From Glandiceps talaboti (taxonomy: Eukaryota > Hemichordata > Enteropneusta > Spengelidae): a stretch of DNA of 64,000 nucleotides. A program made the position numbers and the translations under genes. The DNA lies in the NCBI RefSeq assembly GCF_964340395.1, contig NC_135554.1:21825592-21889591 (forward strand), in the 5' to 3' direction. Shown piece after piece: positions 1 through 44,937 of the stretch. Each line of letters opens with the position of its first letter. Positions within the stretch are counted from its first letter, which is position 1. The notes under the pieces were generated by a model. It had not been told where the DNA came from, did not search any database, and worked only from the letters and a program-made list of their open reading frames with translations.

Positions 1-415
1 TTTATAAGATATCCTAATACCAGTTTTGAGTTCAGCCAAAAGGGAACTGGCAAACCCGCCATGTTGAATGTTGCATCATGGGAAATGTGATAATAAATAC
101 TAACCAATTAGTATTGTAAACAATGTTGATACATTGTTTGTAACCACAAATAATCAATTCACAGTTACCCCGACAATTGTGGGAGGTTAATTTTATCAGT
201 AGCTCCAGATTAGGTATTACAATAACCACAGATAATCCCATAGGCCTTTGTGTCTGAGCATGCTTAGTCTGGATTGCAAGTTCCCTATTGTAAGTGATGG
301 TCAAGTATACATCAGTAACTGTGAGTTTTAATATGTAGGAAAAAATACATCCCAAAAACATACAAACTCAGCTTGTGCCCCTTTAAATATATGCATGCAT
401 ATATTATATACTTAC
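1..415 (-). other. TRAPPC5 intron 6 (partial)
   Basis: Intronic sequence downstream of exon 6 that runs off the left edge. Apart from the palindrome beside the donor I see no repeat or further exon. The minus-strand open frame at 32-361 has no recognisable protein similarity. Confidence 0.75.
386..405. repeat. Perfect 20-bp AT-rich palindrome beside the exon 6 donor
   Basis: A perfect inverted repeat centred on GCATGC, about 8 nt into the intron after the TRAPPC5 exon 6 donor on the minus strand. It could form a small stem in the pre-mRNA, but short AT-rich palindromes are common in this sequence. Confidence 0.6.
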
Positions 416-30923
<30,508 letters not shown>

Positions 30924-30945
30924 TTTGAAATTTCTTGAATAGTAT

Positions 30946-30957
30946 TGCGCAGGCGCA
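30946..30957. promoter_or_regulatory. NRF1-like palindromic site
   Basis: TGCGCAGGCGCA matches the NRF1 recognition pattern (tandem GCGCA half sites). It lies 22 bp upstream of the TRAPPC5 start codon, a usual distance for NRF1 in TATA-less housekeeping promoters. No TATA box is seen between it and the ATG. Confidence 0.65.
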
Positions 30958-33300
30958 GTTCAATTAACTGATCTACATAGCATCCATTCATGAGCCGGTA
31001 GTCTAGTACTACGGTGTACGTTTTCACTCAGTGTACAGATTTTTATCGCGACACATGCTTGAACGCAGTTACGACCGCAACCAAGCAGAACCAATACCAC
31101 TTGTTATATGTTTTATTGGATGATTTTCTCACGCTTGGGGCATCACCTGCATCGGTCAAGACACTTGTTTTCAACTTTTTTCAAAATCAAACACTCCGTT
31201 CTACTCGTACTACAACTATCCGTGTTCAAAACACATCAACGTCAACCAACGTTTAGATACGGCACCACGTATATGCGACGAGTTTGAAACGGGAACAGAA
31301 GGTATGTCTATGGGTATACCCCTCAAACGCTACGAAACAGCTTTTTTTTGTTGTGGCTCGGGTTAAGGTATTTGAAATATTGGTTGTCAAAACATAAGTA
31401 CGCAAACACCGGCTATGAGTGTTTGATATCAACAATATGTTGGGGGCACGAGACGTGGTTATATACGCGTAATTGGATATACGACTCACGAGTTGTAGCG
31501 TACAATGTTATTGTACGAATGTCTGCGTTGGTGGTTTCTCGCTCGGTGTCCTCCAGGCGGGAAATTCAAACAGAATTGTCGCCACTGAGCTGAATTTGTA
31601 TACAACAAATATTAATGGATATTGACAGTGTACATAATTTTCAGACACCGATGGTATTTTCCAGTCAGAAATATTATATTTATTTCATACAGGTAACGTT
31701 ACACGCTCTGTTTAAAGTCGAAAAAGTGAAATGTAGCAAAGAGACTACCTTACTTGTGTATATCTGTGGAATGGCAAGTTTGACAAATTGTGATTTGATA
31801 TTTTTATGATCGCATATCTTACATACCATATGTTGTTGTGTCAAGTAATTGGCGTTGCCATGTGACACTTGGAGAAGATAGTAAGATAAGTCGCCTAACA
31901 TTCACTAAAAACACGCGCGAAATGTTGGTATGTTGAATATGGTACCGGTAGTATTCCTTTCACAGTATAGAGAATTATGTCTGGTGGATTCCACTGCTAC
32001 GTCAACTGAAACTAGAGAGCGTCGTTCTCAGCGTGACTGCTCTCAAGTTCACATGGTACCGCGGCATGCAAATCACGTGATGGAATCGACGAAATATATG
32101 TTGCCGGCGGGTAGATATACGTATCGAGTAAGCATTGTCCGGTCGTACAAAGTGACAGTCGTTCTAACTGGTTCTCTATTGACTAAATGTCATAGGCGTG
32201 GTACATGTGCATATGGAAGGTGAAAGAACTGTTCGTGTTGTACACATTGTGCGCACCTGATGTGGACAACTAAAATGTTTCCGCTTCCCCGCGCGAAAAT
32301 TTGAAAACGGTACGGGGTACATATATGTGTGTAAATCACGTTGAGTGTAAATTGTAAACATGATTGATCAAAACAATCAAAGGGGTTCATACTGAGTCGT
32401 TTGTAAGTAGCCTATGTAAACTTTTCCTGGAGAGGACTGCGACTTTGTCGGTAGGTGGTTTGTTGCAAAATTTGGATGATGACTTGGTGGGCTCTTTTAA
32501 TGAGCACTTTCTCTAAAATGTGTGACTGCTTAGGAGGCTGGTTAATGTATCGTAATAGCACCGCACATGTATATTTTGCGGTTGTAACTTACTTTATTCG
32601 ATGTAGCGTTGTGTTTACACGATGATGTGAAAACCTGGGATTCGTGATGCCCTGTTCGGTAGAGATATGGAATGTCTGTGAATGTGTACAAGTTCCAGCT
32701 CACACGTGACGTCATCAGAGGACGTTACCCACTTATGTCTGCATGTACCATAACGGAGAAATGCGGGCTAGTATTATGAAGTTGAAGTAGTTTAGAAGAT
32801 TATTACAAAAATACTAGTAAGCTACGAATAAAAAAAACAATACCTTTGTATATGTCTGAATAAGAAAGAAAACGAAAGTGATTCAGATAGTGACAAGATA
32901 GACGACTTGAGGTAACCATGGTAACTGTCAAGGCAGACTCTGATCACGATGTAAACAGTTTCCATTAATATCGTTGTTTTGAAAGTAATCTTTCACTTTT
33001 ATTAAAAATTAAGATTGTGACGTACATGGAAAACAGTAAGCGAGTCGTTCAAATTGAACACTAGTCTAACAATCCCAAACTTACAGGTATATCACTATAT
33101 GTAGGTTGCAGCTCTTGGCTCACCCAATGGAATTTCGGGTACAGTAGATTAAATTTACCGCAATGTCGCACCTTCTACAATATAGAAAATTCTGACCAAT
33201 ACGATGACTTGTGTGGATGGTCTCAGATGTGAACAGATACATTCGTTATTTTTTTTAGCCACGATACAGTATAAAAGTGTACCGTTTTTTCCCGTCTTTG

Positions 33301-33486
33301 TAAACTAAACTAAACTAAACTAAACTAAACTAAACTAAACTAAACTAAACTAAACTAAACTAAACTAAACTAAACTAAACTAAACTAAACTAAACTAAAC
33401 TAAACTAAACTAAATTAAATTAAATTAAATTAAATTAAATTAAATTAAATTAACTAAACTAAACTAAGTTAAACTAAACTAAACTA
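33301..33486. repeat. (TAAAC)n pentanucleotide array with a (TAAAT)n core
   Basis: About 37 pentamers. TAAAC units run from 33301, change to TAAAT around 33411-33454, then return to TAAAC with small errors. The pattern shows an internal variant block that was itself amplified. Confidence 0.97.
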
Positions 33487-35278
33487 TTCATGGCAACTTT
33501 TAATCCCACTGGCGAGACCATATGGTCAACGAAACTATGTTTATTTTCATAGAGTTTACATTATTTGCTACTTTCAATAGTAAATTGACATAGTGAAGGG
33601 TGGATTTGTAGTGATTTTTCTCATTTTAGTGTCTGACTTGTACTATACTAGTCTGTGCACGTATGTCAAATCATGGCGATTATGGAAGCGAAGAACATTC
33701 CAGGACGACGTTGATGAATGAATCTCAACTAGCCACGAGACAGTTGCATGCTTCACAAAAAACGATAAACGCAGACCGAGCAGTGACTTCTTGAACTGCT
33801 CACGCGTTCGACAGATTCCGACTACATGATACTAGTAAACAGAGTGCATCAGTGAAGTCTGCAGCGCAGCCGTAATTGATCTCCGTCTCGAGCACTAAGT
33901 TGTATCCCCATGCTCCGTATAATTGAATCACCTGGCTGTGTGTCCTGAATGTTCACATATAGCTTGACTACCAGTAAGATTAATGTCCGGCCGGATGCTT
34001 TCTATGTAGGTATGTAGATATTTTTGTCTTGTATTGTTGGGTATACGTACCCTCTGACTGCATAAGGACAATCCATGAGGGTGGGTTGGGTCGATGACAC
34101 TGTTCACGTGACATATCTCACACTTTATCTACAGTAAAACACATGGTACTTGATTGTCCCCCTGGTGTGATTTACGGGTGTTTTATTTATAAATATATAA
34201 TTTTTGGAATTATGGCTCATTGGCATTTCAACAAAAGTATTCTTTCACGCGAAGTTTGTATTTGTAAACTGTACGTCATGCGGTTTAGAGTTACGGCTTC
34301 CATTAACCCCACGTAAGTTGATATTCGCAGTTCTTACATTGTAAGCCCCCTGTGAAGATTCTTGTGACGTTTATGGGTAACATCATTTTAAATATGTCAT
34401 AGTGGCCTAATATGTTGGAATTTCAGGCATGCGACATTGATTCAACCCATGATCGTCCCAGGTAACAGTGTCAATAGCCTTATGGCCATTGTTTATATCA
34501 ATCATCTTCCCCTCAAGACAACTTGGAAACAAAACCACCGATCTGGCTGCCAACCCTGAGTTGTGCCCACTGCACATACTTCCGATTGCTCTTTTATCGT
34601 GCGATATGTTTCCATTTAATGTTGCAAATATAACCAGGCGTTTTGCTTGATATTTCACATCCGTTGCACGTCTTAAATAGAGCTAAGAAGATGCACTCAT
34701 GGGTATCGTGTCGTAACAGGCGTCTGTCTGATTGCCAATCAAAGAGAGACAAGGTTGTAAAGGATGAGACACTCCGGAATGTTTCTAAGATGGAGTGAAA
34801 TGACGGAGTGATCTGCGGCATGCCAGTCTTGTAATTTTTATTGGACCGTACTCCCCAGGCCGTCGTCTTAACAGATCAATCTTCTTCACAAAACCAGTGT
34901 CTGTGATTAGACCACTATTCAGAATACAAATCGACTTTGAATTTCCTTCGGTTTGGGGGCTGGATCCACAGCCAATAAAATATATTCTATAAGTAGAAGT
35001 TGAGCCTCAGACAATTAAAAGAACGTGTACGTGTGTAAACCTATTGTTTTAAAGTTTGCACATGTTAATTATGAACGCTGATTCGATTACCGTTCAGTGA
35101 GAATCATAGAAGTGCCGTGTATGGCCTAACTCGAAATGAAATTTAAACTGCTACGTAAATAAATTATGTATTGCAAAAGTGTGATGGAAAAAATTGCATG
35201 GATTCCAGTGAGTCAGTGAACACCTACAGTCATGAAGTACTGGTCATTTCAACCTTGAATTAAATATTTGGATTTCGG

Positions 35279-35290
35279 GAGGGGGGGGGG
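35279..35290. repeat. G-run
   Basis: An uninterrupted run of about ten G after GGGA, in the intergenic region. Similar G-runs lie at 8261-8270, 36598-36612 and 51152-51162. Confidence 0.9.
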
Positions 35291-38200
35291 TTCTTCAATG
35301 CTGTGAATTTACTGGACTCAAGGACGGTGTTGGGCGTAGCGATACGTAGTGAAAGAAAAAAAACGTGCCGTGTGACCTACTTTCATCAATAACTTAGTTC
35401 AAGGATACAGTCGTCCGTAAATATACGACTATTAGCATTGATGTGCCGAAATGTGCCGGTGTAGCATATTAACGGATGACAACTCAGGAGTGTCAACACA
35501 TTTGATATTTTGAAAAGACACATGCTGCCATTGTCGTCATAAGCGCACAGTGCGTGCGTGCTACCGGTATTACGCCCACAGAGACATTTACGATGTCCGC
35601 TGATGGAGCCTTTACATCGTTACATACTCATTATTGCCGACAAGTACAGTGCAGGTGAAAGTTCTATGGACCCGGATTCAGGAACAGTTTGTCGTTCACA
35701 GTTTAGATGTAATAGGGGCCTTTTGAGTGAAAGTTTCTTCAACTTCCAACTAATTAATCCTCTTTCCTGTTAACGTCATTTTGCTGCCAAGTTTTAGATT
35801 CGTTTTTTTTTCTTCGACGCACGAAGCTGTCTTTTTACTTTCTACGTAACTGTGAACGTGTACCTGAATATTCGCACGTGGAAGTGGCACAGATATTGAT
35901 TACAACGCTTTACATTCCGGCACAGGGTTGTACAGTTTCTCGGATACACATGTACCGGTACAGCTGGATTTGTAAGGTTTTTTTACATTAGACTTTCCCC
36001 TTCACAGGGTATCTCATTAAAAAGTCCAATCAAAGTAAAGTTTCCCTGGGCATTGTATGTGTCTCATTGAGAGTGTGCTAAAAACAAGAAGCTAGTTTCA
36101 TCTATGACGTCAATGCCTCGCGACAGACAATCACAGACGACAAAACTGTCTTGACTTATTTGAAATTCTATTTTCCAGGTGCCTCGTCTTTAGACTCTGA
36201 TCTCCTCACTTGGGTTGAATGAAGTGTCGCGCGTGTCGTAGCTTACACCGCCTGGATCCGTGTTTCAATTTATAACGGTTTCCTAATACATATTTTCGTC
36301 ATACAAAGTCACTGAAAACCCACATCTAGTCTTATTTACAAATATTTTGCTTATTCGTAACACTGAATCACCCTGGGGTGACATCGACAGCGTTTCCAGG
36401 GCATTCTAAAGGAGGAAGCGGTACCTGCAATAATAGTTGACGGTTAGTCTGATTCAGAGTTCGTGGTACATAAGTCACATGTGGTGAGTCGGACGCAACC
36501 TGGTGAGTAAGATCTAGGACACTACTATACATGATTGCATTTGTACAATATAATCACATCAGGAGTACGACCAAATTAGAGATACTTTGTACCTGTTGGG
36601 AGGGGGAGGGGGTGTTGGAGACTAAAACGTATGCTATTTGTTGCTGTTAAGTTAATCATTCGATCCAATGCGTAACAGCTTTGCCTTAAGTTGTCCCTTC
36701 TCGGTCCAAGATGATTGTTACATGTAATTGAGTGGCACTCTCCATGTCTCGGAATATTTTACCTACATGAAGCAGATTTTAGTAAAAGCCAAAACCCGAG
36801 GACGTAAAACGAGTGGTTCTGTTATGAATAGACTTGTAATTGAATGAGGAACACCTTCTTTGTAGATTATGCCTAGCTTGCTTTCATCGATGTTTAGTGA
36901 GGCATATGTAGAGACTCATTCGGGAGTTGGAACTCTTTACTTTCACACCCCAAAAAGAGAATTCAGAGAAAATGCATTGTGTTTATGCAACTGCGATGGA
37001 AAGTGCCAGTGAGTTCGTTAGCTCGAAGCGAGAGTAATATACATATACAGGATTGGTTTTTGTGTGACTATTGATTAATTTGGCCATCGTATCGCCATAA
37101 CCCATTGCCCGAACCCCGTATTCGACAATTCAATTGACTCTAAAGCCACTCTAGCATATTGGCAGATTCACCACTACAGGGGAGCGTGTTTAGTTGTTGC
37201 TCCCGATGAATGAAGACTGTACAGGTAACATGTATGGGGGTATGTAGATGTACAAGTTACATACAACGAAGCGGACGAATTTAGAAGCAATCTGTAGTCT
37301 GTAGAACTATCGTTGTTCCTTGTTTGTTGTTGTACCGATGCTTCTCTTTGTATGTGTGTAATTACATTTGTGTTAGTATTTGTAATGTACGGGAATTATT
37401 GAACAGATGTCTGGGGTCTTTGTTTTATGGCGAGGTGATCTGCCAAGTCAGCGAAAGTGAAACACACATTAACATGCCTAATCACGGTCGTTATATGACG
37501 TCTAAGGCTGGCGGTATCTTGAAAAACGTGTTTTGTTTGAATTTCTTCAAGATGACTAAAAAAAGAAAAAAAAGTACCACTCTATAACTTAACCCTACGT
37601 CTTGCAAATCGTTGAATCTCAGACCATGGTCTGAGGTTGCACCTGGTGCGCTTTATGTAAAGTCAGAGATAAGTGTCGTCAGAATTATCCTAAAGGTATA
37701 ATTCTTTTTACGAAATATAAAAGGTGTTAGCGTCTAGATCATATATTTTCAAAAGCTCACCAATATGTTGGACAGGTTTTGAGATAGTAACAAAGAAAAT
37801 CCCTTTGTTTGATCCATCGCAGCGTCCAAGTCCCTCGACAGGACTCATATGTGCCTTGTTAGACAGACTACACTTTTTTTGTATGTATCAGTATCTGACA
37901 TCTTTTCAGACTATACCTATTCCACAATACATTGTATGGCCGCGACTTGAGCTCAGACCGGTGGTCGTATTTACATTAATTAATAGCTGTAACTGTGAGG
38001 TCTTCATCATAATGAATAGTCCTGGTAGTAAGAAACGCCCCCACCGGCCTTCAACTACATAAGACGGTTAATTAACTTTCTTATTAGCATACAATGAGTT
38101 TCAATTTCGATTTATACCATGACCAATGGCCAAGAACTGATTATTAGCTTCAGTGCGTCCAATATCAAGTGGACATGGCGAGGACTTGTTCAGAGTCGCG

Positions 38201-38780
38201 ATCGGGCACCACTGTTAACACGTGTCGATGAGCACTCTTATGAATACATACGTCCTCATATTTCAGTTGATTGGGGAGGGGAGTGGAGACGGCGCTCAAG
38301 TATACTATCACCAGCCGCTTATTATTTGATCGCGACTTGTCAATAAAGACAAGTTGATATTTGCTTCAAAGTGCTTGACTTCCAACCACCTGTTTGAAGT
38401 TATATGCATATAGCGTCATGAATAATTTATATTGTACATTAAATATGGCCAAAAATCATATTACATCGGAAGTTCCTGTTTCATTGTTGTGTATGCTTAT
38501 TGTGATACCCAAGTAACGCGACAACAGTAAGGATTCTGGCAGGTAAAACTTCACCGTGTTTTGTTTCATTGTTAAGTTTTGTTTATAAGTATTGTCAATT
38601 AAGGTGGCATGTCAAAACATATTCATTGAGACAACGACGGATATCATAGCTATGGAGAACCCTTCATGGTAGATTATGGCAGGTATAAACTGACCGTCGC
38701 ACGTAGTTTGAATCAGTCCCAACTGGAAAACACACTATTATGTTACTTTTTCTTATTATATTTTCTCATGTTATACCAAA

Positions 38781-38843
38781 CACAGACAGACAGACAGACA
38801 GACAGACACACGCGCGCGCGCACGCACGCACGCATACGCACAC

Positions 38844-38891
<48 letters not shown>
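38781..38891. repeat. Compound microsatellite (CAGA)n-(CG/CA)n-(CA)n
   Basis: CAGA repeats pass into CGCGCGCG, CGCA and then a long CA run. The intact CpGs in the CG part fit the CpG-retaining character of this region. Open frames here (His-Thr and Cys-Val repeats) are by-products. Confidence 0.97.
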
Positions 38892-38893
<2 letters not shown>

Positions 38894-41260
38894 TCGTCCA
38901 AAGAGTATATGCAATCAAATTATATTTGTTGTACAACCCCTCCTCTCCCCCCCCCAGATATACCAAATATTATGTATATATGTCCACTTTAGGTAGCGAT
39001 GTTTTACTATTGGGGGACGTAACAACTTTGAAGTTGCCGACATTACCAGACCACCCCATCATCATTATATGTAATTTGTCCTACATGTATGTTGTATACG
39101 TGATGCTATCAAAGGAGTTTCACTGACCATTTAAACGCCGTAAATGTTATAGCCTAATCCATTCATTGGTTCATTCATTCATTGGTATTACGTTTTCTCT
39201 TGTTGGTGTTACTTCACGTTCGAGGTGCCCCATATTAACATTTGCATGGTCAATTCTTATTTACCTTTATTGTTAAAATTGGCTAAATAAAGCACGATTG
39301 TTTGACAAACAGTGCTAGACAAAGCAGCTATTTTACAAGTCAGCATGTTAATCAGTTTATACGGGAAAATCGAACCAGCATTTTCTTTTTCGTCGTATGT
39401 ATTTCACTTTGGTGACATTGGATTGGGTTCGAACTTGAATGCCTCGCATCAACGCATCTAGGTAAGTCAAATTCGTAACATGCTTCGAGAGATGACAGGC
39501 AAAGTTCTAAGTCTGGGTAAAGGTTACACCTGTAGGATGCCAGGACTAGTTTGTAGTATACTATAGGTCAGGGAGTGATTCATCATCTCCTATAATAATT
39601 TGACATGACATCAAATTGTATTATGCCAAAATAAAAATACCAAGGTACGCATAGATACGTCTATGGTTTGATGGTTTAGTGTGACTGTGAGTCTTGAAAT
39701 GTTGTTACTGATGTTAGCAGTGCCACGCTCGTGCTCGTTAACTGATGTGCCCAATACCTGACTTTTAAACAGATGGTGAGTGTGTATGTGACATTTTCAT
39801 TTCAAGACGGTTCATGTTATTAGTAGTAGGTGTTCTTCGCACATGTATGATGTAGTATTTCATAAGCATTGCCAAACTCAAACAAATCGTGAATAATTGT
39901 GTCACGGGCGCCTTTCAAAATGTGTCAGTATTTTTGGCTTGTCTTGTCAGATACATGCTAGAAGTTGAACAGAGATTAAACCTGTAACAGTTATATGCGA
40001 CACGTTCGATGGAGATTAAAGAAATCTGTTTGTCTCTCCTTTGTTTTATTAATGCAATTACAATAGTGTTGACAAGGTCTGTTTGTTGTTTTCTGAGTAG
40101 ATCTGTTTGTCGCTTTCCAAGTTCTTACCACAATTGTGACAATTCAACGTTCTGTACTATTTACTCGTCACCCTGAACAGTCACAAATGTCCATTCTCTC
40201 AGCAGTGTCGTTTTGTCTTTTAATTTATGCTTCGCAATACAGGCAGAATCCGTTGTCTTCCACAAACACATGTGCATATTCAGCGAGAGTGAACCTCTCA
40301 GTGTGTGCTTGTAATAGATCCCAAACACTGGTTTCATGTCTTAATTAACGAACTTGTTGCCTACCAAACACCTTGGAGAGAGTCCAGCCTACAGGTGCAG
40401 TGGTTATGGACATGAGACCACACTGGACGCAATCTATACAGACGTCTCTCTGATGGGAATTTTGCCAAACGTTGCCCTCAATGCAGTAGGGGCTAGGTTA
40501 TTCATGTATTTTGGCTGCACAATGGCCACAGACATCAAATGAACGCAGGGCGCTGTATTCTCCACTGCTGATTTAATTGGACCACTTTTCTTTTCTTGTC
40601 ACATGATATCTTCTTAATCCATCGTTTATTTTCACCCTTGAATTACTCTTCGAATAAACGGGCCCTACGTGGCTTTAATTAACCCCTATGGAAAGTAGGC
40701 AAAGTTGTTCATCCGAGGACTTGGGTTGATGCAGTACAGTCGGGGCAGTTCTCCTGCTGATGCATGTATCCATTTTGATGGAGAATCCCCTTCCTCGTTT
40801 CCATCACCTGTGTAACGTTGGATTTGGTTTTCTCACTTTCACCAGTGAAGAAAAAGCAACAGAATTGGTTTGATTGAGTGTCGATGGTGTCTTTTGTTTC
40901 GTCAATCCACAACCACTTAGTTCAAACCGATGATTAATTCGAAAGGTGAGTTTGAGACGTGAAGCCGTACTCATTCGGTGTTGAACATTTCCTCCGTAGA
41001 AGTTTGTGGAAGGTGATGTTGTGGCACCACCAATAACGCAAACTACGTGTAACTACTTAGTACTTTATCACAAAACCTGAAGTCACAGAAGGCGAGTCAG
41101 AGATACATCATGGGTAGTCCACTGACATTTATTTCCGTGAATCTTTACTGTTTTATGAGGGAGGGGTGAAGTCGGTGTGTGACAATGAAGGTTGTATAAC
41201 CACGGAAGAAACTTTTTAGGATTTGAAAATCGACAAACATATCTTGTTTCTGTTTTTATA

Positions 41261-41280
41261 TGTATATATATATATATATA
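41261..41280. repeat. (TA)n microsatellite
   Basis: About ten TA units following TATATGTA. Confidence 0.9.
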
Positions 41281-42900
41281 GAGATAGATTTGTTTGGAGG
41301 ATTTAAAAAAATTATTTACAATGACATGGTTAAAGTTAATTTAAGTTAGACTGAAACATCATTAATCTCGCCAATTTTTTTTTGGAACGCTGACATTATC
41401 TTTAAATATGGTAAGTGTATTGGTTAACCAAGATATAGCACATATCCTATCGAAATATCATGACTATCACAAAGTTACATTAATAACTTTGTCATCTGTC
41501 CATTCATAGAGGGACCTGAGAATTGATGGCGGTATCAGAAACTTTTTTTACCCGAGGCGAAGAGCACGCATGGATGCACGTAAAGGCCACCAACTTCCCT
41601 AGCGTAAAATCACACAAAATACCGTTTAGCTCTCTAGTTGTTCGTATCTGTCGACATGTCCGATTCGATCCCCGATAACATGATTTACGTGTGAACGACC
41701 TCTCGGACGAAAGGCGCGAAGTTAACCCTCTTATTGAAGATGCCTCAAAAAGGGGTATACTATTCAGTGCGTTTTATAGCCAATTCATCACTATATGTAT
41801 AGCTCTTGATGGCCGCCATGCTCCCATGATTTGGTTTGGCGGACTTTGTTTGACTTGGTGGATGGTAGTTAAAAAGTTTTTAATTTTACGACAGTGAAAG
41901 TTAAACGGTCTCACCTGCCTGCTTAAATATAGAAATCAACGACCAGAGAATGGAAGATACGCGTAATTACACCAGATGCACTAAACCAGTTGGCCCATTA
42001 AAATGACTGTAACTTCCAGTTACTCAGTCTGAGGGCTAGCTGTCTTCGTACCGTTAACTCCACCATGCGTTCTTTTAAAGAGTCTAAAACTACCAGGAAA
42101 ACGGCATTTAAAAACGCGGAAGCCATTTTGAAGTAACTGTAACTGTTTCGCACCACTTCGATTCATTTGATTGAGATAAATGGGTCCCCAAAGAATACGG
42201 TTTCATAAGTGATGATGATACCGTAAATTGTATCGGCTTTTCTTTGGGATTCGGGGGGAACCCATTGAAATCTATTGTAAGTCTTTGTGCGCTTCCGATG
42301 TGTTATCTCTGGCAATCCATTTTTTTTCGGCGGCTATTGATTTTACTGTTTTGTCGTGCATGCTTCATTTGGTATGATCTGTAGCATTAAGAAATGTACA
42401 GTAGCTGATAGCACATGGGATTGTACGTTTACACATACACGTAATTGCATTTGAACTGTGTAAGCCTCGCTCATTCTTCAAGATCATCTTCCGAAATAAA
42501 GAGAGATTGGTCAAGCGACGATAGAAACAAAGTGACGTGTTTGATGTCACAAAGCTTTAGTAACATCTTTTTCCTTGCTTTTGAAATCATTATGTCGCAT
42601 CCGAATAGAGGTGTATGGAGTACATTTGTATTTCTGGAAGCACCTGAGGGAACTTCATTAATGATGACTGATTGGAGTATAGCGCCCTCATCGACAATAT
42701 TGGTAATCAAAGCGAATGTGGTTTGTCTGTCTAAAAACTACTTTTTTTCTCCGCCTGCGAGTGCGTACTGTATTGTGGAGGAGGGTTTGCCTTCTGAAAC
42801 TACCCCTTATATAATTATTTTTTTCATCATACTCGTGTCAAATTAAGGTTAATTTAACGTAAGGATGCGTTCAAAAGGTTATGCAACAGTATGCGATTAT

Positions 42901-42941
42901 TTTTGTTTGTTTGTTTGTTTGTTTGTTTGTTTGTTTGTTTT
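42901..42941. repeat. (GTTT)n microsatellite
   Basis: About ten GTTT units without interruption. Confidence 0.95.
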
Positions 42942-44929
42942 CCTTTTCGGCGAATTCATAGTTAAATTTTGTTGATGAAAAATCTTCATTTTTAGATTTC
43001 CAGATCGACTAATTTCATTATTCTCACTAACCTCGGATTATGATAAATAGATTGAACAGTAAACTCACTTAATCGGTGACTAAAGAGGGTACAAGCTTAG
43101 TAGATAAGATAAAACTAAGTTCTTGGTAGTTCATAGAATACCCTGGCTTATCTTGCAACACATTGTTATCAAATGCATAAATGATTGGTTGCATTTCGAC
43201 GTTCTTTGACCGGCATCAATCCTCACTTCAGTCAGGTATCAATTGTTCTGCAAAGGACGACACCGTCACGACAGAACAGCTTCTCATCGGAAAAAAGAGT
43301 TTGACCGATATCGCGATGTTTGCGAAGATCTGTAACGCTCACGCATTTGTGTAACAAGAGGTAAAGCGCCTCACTTTCACTTGATGTTCTCGAAGTTATT
43401 GTGTCTGACAGCTCCACCTAAGAGAGAAAACGGTGAGGCGATATTTTTGCATTCATTCGATTGTCTTAGGTTCTAAGAGTATACATATATGCCACGCGGG
43501 CCGGCCGACACAGGAAAGCGACGGCAATCTTGTCACGTTCAACCACTTTCTTTCAAATGAAAATCCATTGTCTAGTTTCTTGTGTTGCTTTAGGCAAAGT
43601 TTTAGTTGACTTAAAACGCAAACATTCGGGTAGAACTTCAAATAGACAAATACTAATATGAAAGAATGAACCACACAATTTTTTCAGTGTTTTCTTTCTT
43701 TGTCGCAATTGCAAAAAAAACCCCACATTGTCATTGTCAAATCGTACAAAAATAGCATCATATGCAAGGTAGGAAATTTACCATAAAAGTTGTTTCGGCA
43801 AAACAGCGCAGAAGTCACGAATTGTCCAATGCTAATTACATTATGAAATGAGCCATAACGTTTTATACAGTTGTTTTTGCAAATATTTTGCTAGTGAAAT
43901 TGTTGGATACCATTCCGAGGTAGTATACTGCAGTGTTTTCAAGTGCTCACTTGGGGATGAGGTCTTCCCGGGTCGCTGCATGAGCGCACACTGCAGGGCT
44001 ATCTAAAATCTCCGCCTATTTAGTGGATGCAGCGAATAAGTTTTGTCTGGCAGTGTTCATAGCTACTAACGTGATCCCTGTCCACAGGGTGAATAGGTCG
44101 GCAAAGAGTAAACATAATCGCATGCTGTATGTTCAATACACGTCTATACGGTGTAACGTCACAGGCGATAGTTCAGGCGAAAAAACAAGGACCATGTCAC
44201 TCGACAGCGGGCGGAAAGAGTGACGTGTACGATACTGACTACTTTGGGCGTCTCGCACTGGATATTGTCCATGTCCTAGGATGTTCGTCATGTCGACCTT
44301 TCGCCGTTTGGCTCATATCCGTTTTATTCTCTCGGGGAGAGGTTTCTATTCATATGGCGAGTATTAACCCCACGAGATGAGAAATAGTATTCTTGAGACC
44401 TTGACTGTTACATCATTATAAGAGATAGGCAGTCGCTACATCTTGTCAGTGTCGCGCGCACTATATCCTTTACTGCTAGCTCACCACACCTGTGCGTTAA
44501 AGTTTCTACCCCATTGCGGCGTGTGTTATCTGCGTTATTTATATACACTGGAGCCATATTTATCTACAATATTCAAGTCTTTAAAGGGCAAGAAACACTG
44601 CCCTGCGACGTTAGAGTACTTCTAATAACTTTCAGACTGTGGGGAATTCTTGGCTAATCTACTGACAAGACCGCCTTATATATGATAGCATCGTTTGATG
44701 TTGTACCAGAATTATTGGTTTGCCTAACTGTGATAGGTCGCCGTTGAACATGCATTTCTGTGGTTCAGTCTGTTGAAGAAATGGCAACGTGATATGGTAG
44801 GCAGTCGAGGGGAAATTGTATTAGTGAGTATTATAATTATAACGGAGATAATTAATAAATGGTGCGTGTGGTTTGCGGCGGTGTTGAGGCGTAAATAAGT
44901 TGACTGACAACTTGTGTTCGTAAACTGTT

Positions 44930-44937
44930 TATAAAAC
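44930..44937 (+). promoter_or_regulatory. Possible TATA box upstream of ADAMTS
   Basis: TATAAAAC lies about 470 bp upstream of the ADAMTS start codon. If used, transcription would start near 44960 and give a leader of about 440 nt. No initiator or downstream element is convincing, and such a motif is easily found by chance, so this is weak. Confidence 0.25.

Noticed and set aside
39421-39450. GGTTCGAAC resembling a tRNA T-loop
   Set aside because: The upstream sequence does not fold as a tRNA and lacks an A box.
41640-41690. tRNA B-box-like text (GATTCGATCCCC)
   Set aside because: No A box at the right distance and no acceptor stem could be paired.
42445-42846. 133-codon plus-strand frame in the intergenic region
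   Set aside because: No recognisable domain, and a competing frame on the other strand; composition does not differ from the surroundings.
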